Shown piece after piece: positions 4,735 to 5,661 of a stretch of 5,661 nucleotides of DNA. Under the pieces are notes generated by a model, which saw nothing but the letters and a program-made list of their open reading frames with translations, was not told where the DNA came from and made no database searches. A program made the translations under genes and the position numbers. The DNA comes from an uncultured Christensenella sp. Its GTDB lineage: Bacteria > Bacillota > Clostridia > Christensenellales > UBA1242. How positions within the stretch are numbered: the first letter of the stretch is position 1; each line of letters begins with the position of its first letter. The stretch spans positions 1 to 5,661 of the forward strand of contig CASFFJ010000079.1 of assembly GCA_949293915.1 (NCBI GenBank), read 5' to 3'.

Positions 4735-5607
4735 ATGAAATGTAATTGTTGCCCAAGGCAATGCAATGTAGACAGAACGAGGAGAGTAGGGTTTTGCGGA
4801 GTGCACGAGCGTGTTAAAATAGCGCGTGTAATGTTGCATCATTACGAAGAACCAATTATAAGCGGTGGAGAAAACGCGGTTGGCAGTGGCGCGATATTTT
4901 TTGCTGGGTGCAATTTGAGATGTTGCTATTGTCAGAATTATCCAATTAGTCACGAATTGAATGGTAAATATTATTCAATTCTCGAACTTGTTAATATTAT
5001 GAAAGAACTTGAACTTAAAGGTGCGTTAAACATAAATCTTGTCACTCCATCACATTATGCAGAGCAGATTATTGAAGCGCTGAAAATTTATACCCCGAAT
5101 ATCCCTATTATTTGGAATTCATCCGGCTATGACAGTGTGGAAACGATTCAAAAATTAAAACCATTCATTGATATCTATCTAGTGGATATAAAATATGCCA
5201 CCAACGAACTAGGTGTGCGATATAGCAAACTGGCCGACTATGTGGAGATTAATCAAAAAGCGATTATGGAAATGCGCAAAAATCAACCAAATGATGTGAT
5301 AGAAAATGGTGTTATGAAACGTGGCGTGATTGTGCGCCATTTAGTGTTGCCATCACACACTGATGATAGTATTAAATGTCTTGATTTTGTCTGCAAGAAT
5401 TTAGGCGCCAATACTATTGTAAGCATTATGAGTCAGTACGAACCGCTGTATAATGCAAAGAATTACACTGAAATTAATCGCAAACTAAAACCTATTGAAT
5501 ACAAGCGTGTGGTTAGTCACGCCTTGCAATTAAATCTCGTTAACGCATATATTCAAGACCTTTCTAGCGCAAACTCAAAATATATTCCCGACTTTAATCA
5601 AAAATAA
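4735..5607 (+). CDS. Radical SAM protein, PflX/COG1313 family (pyruvate formate-lyase activating enzyme homologue)
   Basis: This is a complete cytoplasmic radical SAM enzyme of 290 residues. C59, C63 and C66 form the CxxxCxxC motif that holds the [4Fe-4S] cluster used to cleave S-adenosylmethionine. The N-terminus carries the extra Cys set usual in this family: C3, C5, C6 and C10 within CNCCPRQC, then C21 in GFCG. Other conserved stretches, recalled from the family, are SGAIFFAGCN (51-60), NINLVTPSHY (99-108), NSSGYDS (128-134), VDIKY (150-154), VIVRHLVLPS (198-207), MSQYEP (232-237) and YIPDF (283-287). Length is normal and neither end is missing, which confirms the ATG although it has no Shine-Dalgarno. 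Family members resemble PFL-activating enzyme, but their substrate is not known to me, and a formate-lyase gene is not adjacent. The usual product name 'PFL activating protein' should therefore be read as homology only. It appears to be transcribed alone from its own promoter. Confidence 0.95.
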   Translation: MKCNCCPRQCNVDRTRRVGFCGVHERVKIARVMLHHYEEPIISGGENAVGSGAIFFAGCNLRCCYCQNYPISHELNGKYYSILELVNIMKELELKGALNINLVTPSHYAEQIIEALKIYTPNIPIIWNSSGYDSVETIQKLKPFIDIYLVDIKYATNELGVRYSKLADYVEINQKAIMEMRKNQPNDVIENGVMKRGVIVRHLVLPSHTDDSIKCLDFVCKNLGANTIVSIMSQYEPLYNAKNYTEINRKLKPIEYKRVVSHALQLNLVNAYIQDLSSANSKYIPDFNQK

Positions 5608-5637
5608 ATTATAATAAATATTTTAATATTGATTAAT

Positions 5638-5661
5638 AAAATAATAATAAAATAATAATAA
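5638..5661. repeat. AT-only tandem repeat, cut by the window end
   Basis: The 11-bp unit AAAATAATAAT occurs twice head-to-tail (5638-5648 and 5649-5659), and the window ends two bases into what could be a third copy. It follows the radical SAM gene within 31 bp. No convincing terminator hairpin is visible between 5608 and 5661. Confidence 0.6.

Noticed and set aside
4711..4953. Minus-strand open frame of 80 codons
   Set aside because: It is antisense to the conserved N-terminus of the radical SAM gene, including its CxxxCxxC codons.
1..5661. Recoded TGA (Mollicutes-type genetic code)
   Set aside because: No gene contains an in-frame TGA, and visible Trp residues are TGG, so the standard code fits, though absence of TGA stops means it is not strictly excluded.

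Overview
The window is AT-rich and uses the standard stops TAA and TAG. All visible Trp residues are TGG and no gene has an in-frame TGA. Two genes encode Gram-positive-type lipoproteins with LTAC lipoboxes, purine-rich ribosome binding sites and, for the larger, an almost consensus sigma-70/sigma-A type promoter. Together with an anaerobe-type radical SAM protein, this suggests a low-GC Bacillota or Clostridia-like bacterium, possibly an uncultivated gut lineage. That placement is an inference from style, not from a marker gene.

Layout: (1) 1-1293 (+), the 3' part of a gene for a large acidic, Tyr-rich, probably extracellular protein whose start lies outside the window. (2) A strong symmetrical hairpin at 1292-1326 separates it from the convergent gene 1352-2374 (-), an unrecognised lipoprotein with an Asn/Gly linker. 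(3) 2391-2958 is a gene-free, extremely AT-rich stretch. It holds the promoter of that lipoprotein, a short family of direct repeats (two 40-bp copies plus degenerate flanking copies), and paired boxes ahead of the next gene. (4) 2959-3300 (+) and 3422-3844 (+) are two small cytoplasmic-looking proteins that I do not recognise. The 121 bp between them is unusually structured: a G+C-rich patch with hairpins, then two TTTGTACAAA palindromes exactly 21 bp apart that bracket the -35 element of the second gene. (5) A second symmetrical hairpin (3915-3950) separates it from 3960-4646 (-), a lipoprotein with a PepSY-like C-terminus. (6) Divergent from it, 4735-5607 (+) is a complete PflX/COG1313-type radical SAM protein.

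No metabolic pathway links the genes. The window alternates plus- and minus-strand single-gene units divided by two terminators. The most interesting regulatory signal is that the genes at 3422 and 4735 share one arrangement: TTGACT, a 17-18 bp spacer, a good -10, and an ATG whose A falls at the predicted transcription start, with no Shine-Dalgarno. Both are predicted to be leaderless, whereas the two lipoprotein genes have clear ribosome binding sites. I found no mobile element, CRISPR array, tRNA or rRNA, and no convincing new multi-gene system. The best candidate for undescribed biology is the operator-like region at 3299-3421 with the orphan gene it precedes.
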